Of a stretch of DNA of 64,000 nt, positions 47,963 through 56,040 are shown one piece after another. The stretch lies in assembly GCF_038246755.1 (NCBI RefSeq), contig NZ_CP134706.1:3596001-3660000 (forward strand). Direction: 5' to 3'. This DNA is from Micromonospora sp. FIMYZ51 (GTDB taxonomy: Bacteria > Actinomycetota > Actinomycetes > Mycobacteriales > Micromonosporaceae). A model generated the notes under the pieces. The model was not told the origin of the DNA. It searched no databases and saw nothing but the letters and a program-made list of their open reading frames with translations. Both the position numbers and the translations under genes were made by a program. Numbering within the stretch: position 1 is the first letter of the stretch; each line of letters begins with the position of its first letter.

Positions 47963-50900
47963 TCATCTACGCCATCGGGGCAGCATCCGGGAGGACATCT
48001 GCCGCCAGAACCGTTGCAGCTCGGAGCGGGGCCCCAACTGCCAGCTCGCTCGGCTCGGTCGCTCCGGGTGCCAGGTGGCCAACTCGACCTGCCGTGAGCA
48101 GAACGCCTCGTCGATCTGGTGGGGCAGGTCCTCGTTCGGCGCGGGCAGCGGGCAGAGCCGGAACGGACAGTCGGCCACGCAGGTGGCGCCCGGACTCGTC
48201 TTCTCGATGGGGTGGTCGCGGCTGGCCTGTAGTGGCGCGCGGTCGCCGGTGAGGCAGGGCGGCAGGTCGCTGCGGTTGGACCGGGCCAGCAGCCGGTCGC
48301 GTTCGGGCGGATCGTCCGGGTACCGGCCGGTGAGGTTGAGCAGGAGCATCACGTCGGCGAGCAGACGTTGGGCACGCTGGTCCAGCACCGCCCAGCCGAC
48401 CGACTCCGGCAACCACGACTCCTGCTCGCCGCGGATATCGGCACTTGGTTCGCTGTCACCCACCCGGCTGACGATGTCCCGCTCGTCGATCCAGCAGTAT
48501 CGCTCGGGATGCCCGCTGCGTAGCGCCAGCACGCACAGCTCCGCCGCCTCCTGCACCAGCGGGTGCGTCGTACCGCCGCCGTGCTCGGGCGCGGCCGGGC
48601 CGCCGCCGGCGATGCTGAGCCAGTAGTCGACCAGGCCACGCGGGTCCGATACCGGCCGGTCGTACGGCAACCACTCGTGCGGGTCCTCGGGCAGCGACAG
48701 CAGGGTCAGCGCCTGGAGCAGTGCGAGGTGCGCGTACCAGAGATGGACGTGGCGCAGCAGCCGTTCGGCCTGCTCGATCAACGCCTGCCGCCGGTTGCCG
48801 CCGTCGTCGAAGACGCGGCAGTTGGCGGCGAGACGAAATCCCTGCGCCAGGTGCATCTGGCGGGTCAGGTCGTCGGCCTCGGTTGGTTGGCGGAACCGGT
48901 CGACTGCGGCGCGCAGCAGGTCGTGGGCACGTGCCTCCGATTCCTGCTGCGCCTGCGGTGGCAGGTGGCGTTGGGAGTACAGGTACAGCAGCGGGAGCAG
49001 CCAGCCCCGCAGTTGTTCTTCGTGCGTGTGATGCTCCGGGCCGGGGCGGGCGAGTGGGCTCTGTAGGCGATCCGCCAACTGCCGCGCGGCCAGGCCACCG
49101 CCGATGGCGATCTGCCGTACCGCGACCAGCCGGACCGGGTACGAGGTTTCGCCGCAGATCATGTCGAAGAACATGCGGTAGGCGGGTGTGCCGGGTGCTG
49201 CGCCGACGTAGCTGCTCTCGCGTTCGACGAGGAGCCGGGCCGCCGCCCCGAAGCGGTGCATGAGGGCCAGCTTCGCCTCACCGAGCGGCCGGTCCGTGAC
49301 GGAGTGGTCCTCCTGGAAGGTGTGCCAGTTGGCCGCCACGGCCGCCACGATGCGCGGGTGCGCGGGCTGCGCGGACCAGCCGTCGATCTCGAAGGCGGCG
49401 GCGAACATCTCGACGGCCCGGGTCCGATCGCCGCTGGGCAGCAGGACCTTGCCGGGGCCGGCCTCGGTGCTGCCGCTCTCCCGGCTGGCCAACTGGCACA
49501 GCGCCTCGGTCAGGAACGCGCAGAGGGTCGCCACCACCGACACCCGATCGTCGTCCGCGCGGGCCGGCAGGCGCTTGCCGCCGGCACGCGACGCTTTGAC
49601 CGGGCTCGGCGGTTGCCCCTCGCTGCGGGAGAAGAGCGTCATCGCGATGAGCAGTTCCCGGCTGGGCCGGTTCGAGCCCGCCTGCATCCGCTGTCGAAAC
49701 CGGGCCTGGTCCGGTTCGATCGCCGGCCTCAGGTAGCGGGAACCCAGGTAGGCGTGGAGTGCGCCGTCGGGGAATCGCAGTCGACCGTTGGGCAGGCGTT
49801 CCACCAGACCGAGCAGGACGCCGAGGGCCTGGGCCAGGCCGAGGTCGGAGTCGAGGCACGGGTTGAATCTGGTCACGTTCTGGCGGAGCGCCGCCACCAG
49901 GAAATCGTTCGCCGGGTCGAGCAGGTCCGTGGGGTTGACCTCGGCGGTACCGTCGATCAGCCCCAGGCAGGCCAGCGCCGAGAGGATCTCGACAACATCG
50001 CTGCGCTCGCGCTTGGAAACGCCGTAGTCCTGGTGCACCCAGCCACTGATCAGCGCCTCCCGCCAGCTCTCCAGCAGGTGCCAGCGGGCCGCGCAGCGGT
50101 CCCGGGGTTGGCGGTCGTCGCGGGCCGCCGCCACCTTCTCCAGCTTGCCGCTGCGCCGAAGGTCATCAATGATGCGCAGGTAGACCGGGGATTCGGCGAT
50201 GTCGGCGAGCCGGACCAGGTCGGCGACCCGGGCCCAGCCGGCACCGTGGGTCGGGTCCGGGCCGAGGACGTACTGGAGGGCGGCTCCCTCGCTCAGCGGT
50301 TCCAGCTGGAGCACGCTGGCGTTCATGCCGCGCAGCGGGTCGCTGGGTCGGGAGGCGATCACCAGCGGCAGGTCCTGGATGGCGGCCTGGCCAATGGCGT
50401 AGCGCAGCACGCTGTCCCGGTCGATGTCGGAGCCGACGTCGACCTGTTCGAGGCCGTCGGCGAGCACCACGATGCGTTCTCGCCGACGTAGCCACCGCCA
50501 CGCCGTGTCGCCCTGCCCTGCGCTCCACAGCCACGGGTCGACGAAGCTGAGGAACTCTTCCCTGGCCAGGGTGAGAAAGTCGAGGTCCTGCTCCTTGTCG
50601 ATCCGCCGGCCGCGCAGGTCCAGCCCGATCGGCACCAGGCGTCTGTCGGCCAGGTGCTGAGCGAGCAGGGTCAGGGTCGCGGTCTTGCCGGTGCCGATCC
50701 CGCCGACGAGGATCAGTGGGCGGCGGACGTCTCGGTCCCGCAGTCGCCTGAGCAGCAGCGTGCAGAGTTCGTCGCGGCCGACCACCCAGCCGAACTGCTG
50801 GCCGGTCGCGGTGTGCACCACCCGTTCGGGTTCGCGCAGGACGGTCGACCGGTACCTGTTGGTGAGCCAGGCGTACCAGCCGCAGAGGAAGATGACGGCG

Positions 50901-51253
50901 CCCAGCGCCAGACCGAGCAGGTTGGTGGCCAGGCCGGTGACCTGGCCGCAGTAGAAGGATGCCGACTCCGGGCACACCTGCCACGGTCGCAGTGTGCCGA
51001 ATCGCGCCAGGATCGACACGACCAGGGCGAAGATCAGCCAGATCGCGTAGGCCACTCCGACGATCACGACCAGCCAGTACAGGCGCGCCCTCGGCCGGTG
51101 CGGGAGGTAGTCGTCGGGCATCCGCTCGGCGGCTGCCCGGCTCGCCCGCTGGCCGGCGTGCTCGCGCCAGGTCTGTCGGCGGCGACGCCACTGCCACAGC
51201 CGGACCCGCGCCTGCCAGCGCCGGTTCGCCCAGCTCCCGGGTCCTCGGCTCAC
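47963..51253 (-). CDS. Membrane-anchored STAND/NACHT-type ATPase of unknown function
   Basis: 1,096 residues. A basic Arg-rich N-terminus, two membrane segments (about 59-82 and 106-130) with two cysteines in the intervening loop (C94, C102), then a P-loop ATPase: Walker A VGGIGTGKTA (183-192), Walker B RIVVLADGLEQVD (D266) and PLVIASRPSDP (sensor-like). A long helical region (400-950) lacks clear repeats. Near the C-terminus C-VAD-C-PFRL-C and a later FCSRQ form a cysteine cluster, possibly metal binding. The architecture fits a STAND signalling ATPase fixed in the membrane; defence or signalling roles are possible, but I see no effector domain that decides. Confidence 0.75.
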   Translation of the reverse strand: MSRGPGSWANRRWQARVRLWQWRRRRQTWREHAGQRASRAAAERMPDDYLPHRPRARLYWLVVIVGVAYAIWLIFALVVSILARFGTLRPWQVCPESASFYCGQVTGLATNLLGLALGAVIFLCGWYAWLTNRYRSTVLREPERVVHTATGQQFGWVVGRDELCTLLLRRLRDRDVRRPLILVGGIGTGKTATLTLLAQHLADRRLVPIGLDLRGRRIDKEQDLDFLTLAREEFLSFVDPWLWSAGQGDTAWRWLRRRERIVVLADGLEQVDVGSDIDRDSVLRYAIGQAAIQDLPLVIASRPSDPLRGMNASVLQLEPLSEGAALQYVLGPDPTHGAGWARVADLVRLADIAESPVYLRIIDDLRRSGKLEKVAAARDDRQPRDRCAARWHLLESWREALISGWVHQDYGVSKRERSDVVEILSALACLGLIDGTAEVNPTDLLDPANDFLVAALRQNVTRFNPCLDSDLGLAQALGVLLGLVERLPNGRLRFPDGALHAYLGSRYLRPAIEPDQARFRQRMQAGSNRPSRELLIAMTLFSRSEGQPPSPVKASRAGGKRLPARADDDRVSVVATLCAFLTEALCQLASRESGSTEAGPGKVLLPSGDRTRAVEMFAAAFEIDGWSAQPAHPRIVAAVAANWHTFQEDHSVTDRPLGEAKLALMHRFGAAARLLVERESSYVGAAPGTPAYRMFFDMICGETSYPVRLVAVRQIAIGGGLAARQLADRLQSPLARPGPEHHTHEEQLRGWLLPLLYLYSQRHLPPQAQQESEARAHDLLRAAVDRFRQPTEADDLTRQMHLAQGFRLAANCRVFDDGGNRRQALIEQAERLLRHVHLWYAHLALLQALTLLSLPEDPHEWLPYDRPVSDPRGLVDYWLSIAGGGPAAPEHGGGTTHPLVQEAAELCVLALRSGHPERYCWIDERDIVSRVGDSEPSADIRGEQESWLPESVGWAVLDQRAQRLLADVMLLLNLTGRYPDDPPERDRLLARSNRSDLPPCLTGDRAPLQASRDHPIEKTSPGATCVADCPFRLCPLPAPNEDLPHQIDEAFCSRQVELATWHPERPSRASWQLGPRSELQRFWRQMSSRMLPRWRR

Positions 51254-51427
51254 CTGCGGCCGTCCCGCCGACCGCAGCTCGACGGGGGAACCGCCAAAAG
51301 GGGCGTCTGTGAACAGGGTTCGCTATTCACCTCACCAAGGGTAATCGGCACCCGACGGCCACCAGGGACGTTTGGCCACCACCGTCGCCAACGCGCCAAC
51401 TCCGCCGTTCAGTGGCGACCACCAGGG

Positions 51428-51784
51428 GTGTCACCCTTCACTAGTACGCTGTACCAACGCGCCGAGCGGTGTAGCACGTTGGAGAACTGGCTTGCGCTCT
51501 ACGCCTCGGCGTTCGGCCCGCAGCGCACCGAGCAGGCCCGGCGGTTGCTGTCCGGGATGACCGCCCGCGCCCTGGACCGGGTCGACACCAGGGTGGCCAC
51601 CCTGGAAGCCGAGGGCGCGCTGCGGCACCCGGATCGACTGCGCCACGCCACCGTGCTGCTCGCCCTGATCGACGGCCTCTGCCTGCCACTGCTCGCCGCC
51701 GAATCGGGCGCGAGCGTGGCGGAGGCCCGCAGCATCCTCGCCGAGGCGGTCGAGCGGCTGGTGACGGTCAACCCGCCCGACTGA
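51428..51784 (+). pseudogene. TetR C-terminal domain fragment lacking the DNA-binding domain
   Basis: About 118 codons. TLENWLALYASAFGPQRTEQARRLLSGMTARALDRVDTRVATLEAEGALRHPDRLRHATVLLALIDGLCLPLLA resembles the ligand-binding half of a TetR regulator, but the helix-turn-helix that should precede it is absent; upstream sequence in the same frame is not TetR-like. A GTAC-GCT-GTAC dyad at about 51442-51452 near the start may be a former operator. Either a degraded gene or a truncated regulator without DNA binding. Confidence 0.5.
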
Positions 51785-51790
51785 TCACGG

Positions 51791-52570
51791 TCAACTCGGC
51801 GTCGGTACGCAGTACACGTCGCCGGAGTTCGCCTCGTGCGGCAGCGCGAGCAGGTGGCGGGCCATCTCCTCGGCGCAGACCCACCGCCCGAGGGTCAACG
51901 CCTTGTCGTCGCCGAGCGCCACGTCGAAGCCGCCGAAGCCGAGCGCGGTGAGCCGGTCCAGGCAGCGCAGCGCCACCGTACGGCCGATCGTGGTGAATTC
52001 GAACGACAGTGCCGGCAGCGGGCGGCTCAGGCCGGCGAGGACGGCGTCCTCGAAGCCCTCCACGTCGATCTTGACGAAGGCCGGCGTGCCGTGTTCGGCG
52101 ATGAGCGCGTCGACGGTGGTGACCGGGACGTCGATCTGGCCGTCCCACACCTGGTCCTCCCAGCCACCGGCGCCGGCCGCCGCGGCCACGAAGTCGGTGG
52201 AGGCGGTGGAGACCGTCGGGTTTGCGGAGTTGACCAGGAAACCGACCTGTCCCGGCTGCGCCCCGCAGGCCGCCTCGACCACGCTGACCTGCTCGTCGTC
52301 GGCGTAGATGGCCCGCAGCGCCCGCAGGCACAGCGGTTGCGGCTCGACGGCCACCACCCGGGCGCCGAGGCGGCGGAAACAACCGATGTGGTCACCGACG
52401 TGCGAACCGATGTCGAAGACCAGGTCGCCGGGGCGCACGAAGCGCGCGTAGAAGGCATCCATCGCCGCGTCCCGGTCGGGGTCGCCGTAGTAGACCTCCA
52501 GCGAGCGGCGCAGCGCGGCGGTGGCCGGGTCGGCCTTGAGCGCCTCGACCGCAGCGGATTGGGTACCCAT
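51791..52570 (-). CDS. FkbM family methyltransferase
   Basis: 259 residues. RFVRPGDLVFDIGSHVGDHIGCFRRLGARVVAVEPQP is the SAM loop; VPVTTVDALIAEHGTPAFVKIDVEGFEDAVLAGLSRPLPALSFEF is the FkbM hallmark (KIDVEGxE). These O-methyltransferases act on sugars or natural products. It ends seven bases from the TetR fragment on the other strand. Neighbouring glycosyltransferase gene is in the same direction, 54 bp upstream, so both may modify cell-envelope glycans. Confidence 0.88.
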   Translation of the reverse strand: MGTQSAAVEALKADPATAALRRSLEVYYGDPDRDAAMDAFYARFVRPGDLVFDIGSHVGDHIGCFRRLGARVVAVEPQPLCLRALRAIYADDEQVSVVEAACGAQPGQVGFLVNSANPTVSTASTDFVAAAAGAGGWEDQVWDGQIDVPVTTVDALIAEHGTPAFVKIDVEGFEDAVLAGLSRPLPALSFEFTTIGRTVALRCLDRLTALGFGGFDVALGDDKALTLGRWVCAEEMARHLLALPHEANSGDVYCVPTPS

Positions 52571-52624
52571 CGCAGCACCCTAACCCGACCGGGTGGTCGC
52601 CGTGGCGGTCCGCGCGGCCACCGG

Positions 52625-54169
52625 TCACCCCGTGTGACGTACCTCGGTGTGCCAGATGTCGGCCCACGGCCGGCGCAGCCCCCGGCACAGCCAGATCGGC
52701 CCGCCGTTCTCGTCGTTCTCCACCGCCACCCGCAGGTCCACCCGACCGGCGAAGCTGACCTCGCGGAACCAGGCCCGCAGCTGCTCCGGCCGCGACCAAC
52801 CCACGGCGATCACCACGTCGGCGTGATCCGGCGGCCGGCCGAAGTCGGCCATGCTGTTGTGCCCCGAGTACGCGGCGGGCAGCCCACGCTGCGGACCGTA
52901 GCGGGCCACCGCACCGGCCTCGCCGTAGTTACCGGTGAGGATGACCGCGCGCTGTCGCTGCTCGGCCGGCAGTTCGCGGTACACGGCGGCGAGCGAGTCG
53001 GCGAACGCCGGCCAGCCGATGGTCTCGCCGCCGTCGTAGTTGACGGCCACCACGAAGCCCGGCAACCGGTCGGCCGGCAGCACCGGCAGCAGCAACACCG
53101 CGTTGCTGGCGGCGGTGAGGACGACCACGGCTGCCAGCACCGCGCGCCGCACCCGGGTCCGGGCCGCCCAACCGGCGGCGACCACCGCACCGGCGGCGGT
53201 GAGCACCAGCAGCAGCGGCGCGTCGTAGTAGCCCTTGCCGCCGACGAGTAGCACGATGCCGGCGACCACCAGCCAGGTCCAGCCGAGGGCCCGGTAGCCG
53301 CGCCATTCAGGGTGGCGCAGCAGCACGATCAGACCGAGCACCCAGATCGGTACGACGAACGGGCCGATGATCACCAGGTGCAGCAGCAGCGCGTCGAGTC
53401 GCCCGCTGTAGGAGCTGTCGCCGCCGGAGATGGTGGCCGCGACGCCCAGTTGCGGGAACCCGTTTACCGCCTGCCAGGCCAGGCTCGCGGCGGCGAGCAG
53501 CGCGAACAGCCCGGCGGCGACCCACACCCAGCGGTCGCGCAGCAACCGGCGTGGGCCGGCGATCGCCAGCGCCGCTACCAGCCCCACGGCCAGCAGCGCG
53601 GGCAGCAGCTTGTTGACCATGCCGACGCCGAGGACCAACGCGATGGCCAGCGCCCACCGGGTGTCGCCGCTGCGCAGCAGCCGTACCGTGCACAACCCGG
53701 CGGCCAGCCAGACCACCAGGTCGACGGTGGTGGTGCTGAGCAGGTGGCCGGTGGCCAGCACGACCCCGGAGGCGGCACCGAGCAGGGCGGCGAAGGTCTG
53801 CCCACCCCGGTCGGCGCCGAACTGCCGGGCGATCGCGGCGACCAGCAGCACCGCGCCGCCGGCCAGCAGTGCCGACGGCGTACGCAGGGCGAGCAGGCTG
53901 CCCGGGGCGAGGGTATCGGCCAACCGGGCCAGGGCGGGCACCAGCGGACCCTGGTCGACGTAGCCCCAGTCGAGGTGGCGGCCGGCGAGCAGGAAGTACA
54001 ACTCGTCGCGGTGGTAGCCGTACCGTGGTGCCAACAGCAGCAGGAGCAGGGTGAGCGCTGCGGCGACGAGCCACGGTCCGGTGGCCCGATCCCCGATCGC
54101 CGGGCCGGTCGGATGCGGCGTCGCCGTCGCGGCGCGGCTACTGGGCGTTGCCGTGGCCATGACCAGCAT
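52625..54169 (-). CDS. ArnT/PMT-type membrane glycosyltransferase (GT39/GT83-like)
   Basis: 514 residues with roughly ten membrane helices. The N-terminal loop GYHRDELYFLLAGRHLDWGYVDQGPLVP carries the acidic residues (RDE, D in YVDQ) typical of GT-C enzymes that use polyprenyl-phosphate sugars. A soluble C-terminal part (from about 375) includes LPGFVVAVNYDGGETIGWPAF. It probably transfers a sugar from a lipid donor to an envelope acceptor on the outer face of the membrane. Start GTG/ATG 54169 or ATG 54160. Could use the polyprenyl-phosphate mannose made by the ppm1 product, but that is only a guess. Confidence 0.83.
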   Translation of the reverse strand: MLVMATATPSSRAATATPHPTGPAIGDRATGPWLVAAALTLLLLLLAPRYGYHRDELYFLLAGRHLDWGYVDQGPLVPALARLADTLAPGSLLALRTPSALLAGGAVLLVAAIARQFGADRGGQTFAALLGAASGVVLATGHLLSTTTVDLVVWLAAGLCTVRLLRSGDTRWALAIALVLGVGMVNKLLPALLAVGLVAALAIAGPRRLLRDRWVWVAAGLFALLAAASLAWQAVNGFPQLGVAATISGGDSSYSGRLDALLLHLVIIGPFVVPIWVLGLIVLLRHPEWRGYRALGWTWLVVAGIVLLVGGKGYYDAPLLLVLTAAGAVVAAGWAARTRVRRAVLAAVVVLTAASNAVLLLPVLPADRLPGFVVAVNYDGGETIGWPAFADSLAAVYRELPAEQRQRAVILTGNYGEAGAVARYGPQRGLPAAYSGHNSMADFGRPPDHADVVIAVGWSRPEQLRAWFREVSFAGRVDLRVAVENDENGGPIWLCRGLRRPWADIWHTEVRHTG

Positions 54170-54258
54170 TGTCGGTCGGACCGAGCGGGCGCGGAATCCC
54201 CCGATGGTCCCTGACCGGGCAACGATCCCGGCCCGGAAGATCTTGTTAGCCTCGGGGC

Positions 54259-54723
54259 ATGGAATTCCCGTCGCCGGGTCGCCCGATGGACCTGATGTTC
54301 CTGCTCAGCTGGGCCAGCCACGCGCTGCGGGCCGAGCACGCCACCGGCCTGGCCGAGTTGGGCATCTCACCCCGGGCGTACGGCGTGCTGCTGCGCGCCC
54401 ACGGCGGCGGACTCACCCAGCGGCAGATCGGCGAGATGTGCGGGGTCGACAAGACCACGATGGTGGTGACCCTGGACCAGTTGGAGGCCGACGGGCTGGC
54501 TCGCCGCGTCCCCGCGCCGGGCGATCGGCGGGCCCGGCTGGTGGAGCTGACCCCGAAGGGGGAGCGGGTGCTCGACCAGGCCCGGCAGGTTTCGGCCCGG
54601 ATCGAGGCGAACGTGCTCGCCGTCCTGCCCGAGGCCGAGCGCGAGCTGTTCGTCCGGGCCATCCAGCGCCTGGTGAACGAGCGCCTCTCCGGCCAGTGCG
54701 GGCCGGCCGGTTCGGTCTGTTAG
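54259..54723 (+). CDS. MarR family transcriptional regulator
   Basis: 154 residues. Winged helix GISPRAYGVLLRAHGGGLTQRQIGEMCGVDKTTMVVTLDQLEADGLARRVPAPGDRRARLVELTPKGERVL is the MarR signature, with the wing DRRAR. It likely represses the small membrane protein gene that follows and perhaps itself. A perfect 12-bp palindrome (54852-54881) lies between the two genes. ATG start; divergent from the glycosyltransferase gene with 89 bp between. Confidence 0.92.
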   Translation: MEFPSPGRPMDLMFLLSWASHALRAEHATGLAELGISPRAYGVLLRAHGGGLTQRQIGEMCGVDKTTMVVTLDQLEADGLARRVPAPGDRRARLVELTPKGERVLDQARQVSARIEANVLAVLPEAERELFVRAIQRLVNERLSGQCGPAGSVC

Positions 54724-54851
54724 GCGGACACCGCATCGAAACACCGCGACCGCGCGGGGCGAAACCGATCGGGGCGAAGGTCAGATAGACCGGTAGTGGG
54801 ACCGGCGGCGCCGCGTCCCGCCGGACCACCGTAGACAGGATTTAATCTCAA

Positions 54852-54881
54852 ACCAGATAGTCTCGTACAAGACTATCTGGT
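54852..54881. promoter_or_regulatory. MarR-type palindromic operator
   Basis: A perfect 12-bp inverted repeat ACCAGATAGTCT-N6-AGACTATCTGGT with inner bases CGTACA. The core GATAGTCT...AGACTATC around GTAC resembles MarR-family operators. It is located 38 bp before the start of the DUF6069-like gene, in an AT-rich stretch suited to a promoter. Confidence 0.82.
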
Positions 54882-54918
54882 ACCGTCGCCGTGCTGGGTT
54901 CCCGATCGAGGAGTGACT

Positions 54919-55335
54919 ATGAGCAGTACCACCGTCTCCACCGTCAGCACCAGCACATCCCTGCGCCGACGGGTTCTCGGCGTGCTGGCGGCCGTCGCGG
55001 CAAGCGTCGCGATCTGGCTGGTCACCGCGCTGGGCGGGGTCGACTACGCGGTGACCAGTCCGGGGCAGCCCGAGGTGGTCGTCAACCTCGTCCCGGTCGT
55101 CGTGGTCTCGCTCGGCGCGGCCCTGATCGGCTGGGCGGCACTGGCCCTGCTGGAACGGTTCGCCGGGCACCGGGCCACCACCATCTGGTTCACCCTGGTG
55201 CTGGCGGCCACCCTGCTGTCGTTCGTGCCCCTGGTTCAGGTCGAGGCCACCGCCGGCGCGAAGCTCGCCCTGGGCGCGATGCACCTGGCGGTGCCGGTCG
55301 CGTTGATCCCGCTGCTGCCCAAGCGCGACCACTGA
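54919..55335 (+). CDS. Small four-helix membrane protein (DUF6069-like)
   Basis: About 138 residues with four hydrophobic segments (near residues 20-42, 55-80, 88-105 and 112-132). SLRRRVLGVLAAVAASVAIWLVTALGGVDYAV and the loop after it match the DUF6069 family, common in actinobacteria downstream of MarR or TetR regulators. ATG 54919 follows GAGGAG by five bases. Function unknown; transport or membrane stress are possible given its MarR neighbour. Confidence 0.75.
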   Translation: MSSTTVSTVSTSTSLRRRVLGVLAAVAASVAIWLVTALGGVDYAVTSPGQPEVVVNLVPVVVVSLGAALIGWAALALLERFAGHRATTIWFTLVLAATLLSFVPLVQVEATAGAKLALGAMHLAVPVALIPLLPKRDH

Positions 55336-55388
55336 GCACCGACGCTCGACTTGACGACACGCGGCGGGCGCGCTAAATAAAGAAGTGA

Positions 55389-55411
55389 AGTTGAGTCGAT
55401 GGGGCTCAACT
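55389..55411. promoter_or_regulatory. HAIR-like element upstream of hsp20
   Basis: AGTTGAG-N9-CTCAACT, equivalent to TTGAGT-N7-GCTCAA. The HspR-associated inverted repeat is CTTGAGT-N7-ACTCAAG; this copy has the right spacing with a change at the outer base pair and one inner base. It lies about 40 bp before the Hsp20 start, so repression by HspR is likely. Confidence 0.65.
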
Positions 55412-55449
55412 CCAGGAACCTTCGGCTAGAGGAACCGAGGAGGCACGAC

Positions 55450-55875
55450 ATGCTGATGCGCACCGACCCGTTCCGGGAGATCGACCGGCTCACCGAGCAG
55501 TTCTTCGGCACCACCAGCCGTCCGGCCGTCATGCACATGGACGCCTACCGCGACGGCGACTACTTCTACGCCGCCTTCGACCTGCCCGGCGTCGACCCCG
55601 ACAGCATCGACTGCACCGTGCAGCGCAACGTGCTCACCGTCCGCGCCGAGCGTCGCCGGCCCGCCGGTGACAGCGTCGAACTCGTCGCCGCCGAACGGCC
55701 GATGGGGGTGTTCAACAGGCAGCTCTTCCTGGGCGACACCCTCGACACCGACAAGCTCGAAGCCGGCTACGACAACGGCGTACTGACGCTGCGTATCCCG
55801 GTGGCCGAGCGGGCCAAGCCCCGCCGGGTCACGGTCACCGCGACCGGCAACGGCCGCAAGGAGATCAACGCCTGA
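55450..55875 (+). CDS. Hsp20/alpha-crystallin family small heat shock protein
   Basis: 141 residues. FREIDRLTEQFFG at the N-terminus, then the alpha-crystallin domain: DAYRDGDYFYAAFDLPGVDPDSIDCTVQRNVLTVRAERR and GVFNRQLFLGDTLDTDKLEAGYDNGVLTLRIPVAERAKPRRV. Holdase chaperone resembling Hsp18 of actinomycetes. Strong ribosome binding site (GGAGG) before ATG 55450. Preceded by a HAIR-like element and an AT-rich promoter stretch (GCTAAATAAAG). Confidence 0.93.
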   Translation: MLMRTDPFREIDRLTEQFFGTTSRPAVMHMDAYRDGDYFYAAFDLPGVDPDSIDCTVQRNVLTVRAERRRPAGDSVELVAAERPMGVFNRQLFLGDTLDTDKLEAGYDNGVLTLRIPVAERAKPRRVTVTATGNGRKEINA

Positions 55876-55887
55876 CGCCACCGCCCT

Positions 55888-55964
55888 CCCGCGATCTTGC
55901 ACTTTCGGTCCTCGGATAACGAACAAAAGCCGTAAAGGGACGACGCAGAGTGCAAGATCGCGGG
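55888..55964. repeat. Long inverted repeat with GATCTTGCAC arms
   Basis: A perfect 16-bp inverted repeat (CCCGCGATCTTGCACT at 55888-55903, complement at 55949-55964) separated by 45 bp that are AT-richer. It lies between hsp20 and the recombinase gene. It could be a terminator, but its size and the palindromic GATCTTGCAC arms resemble dispersed intergenic elements I recall from Micromonospora genomes (not verified). No second copy was seen in this window. Confidence 0.65.
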
Positions 55965-56040
55965 GACGGGTGCGGTGGGGATCTTGGTGGATCGGCGCGC
56001 CTGGACGGCGTGGGGCGGCAAGGCTGAAAAGCTTCTTCAC

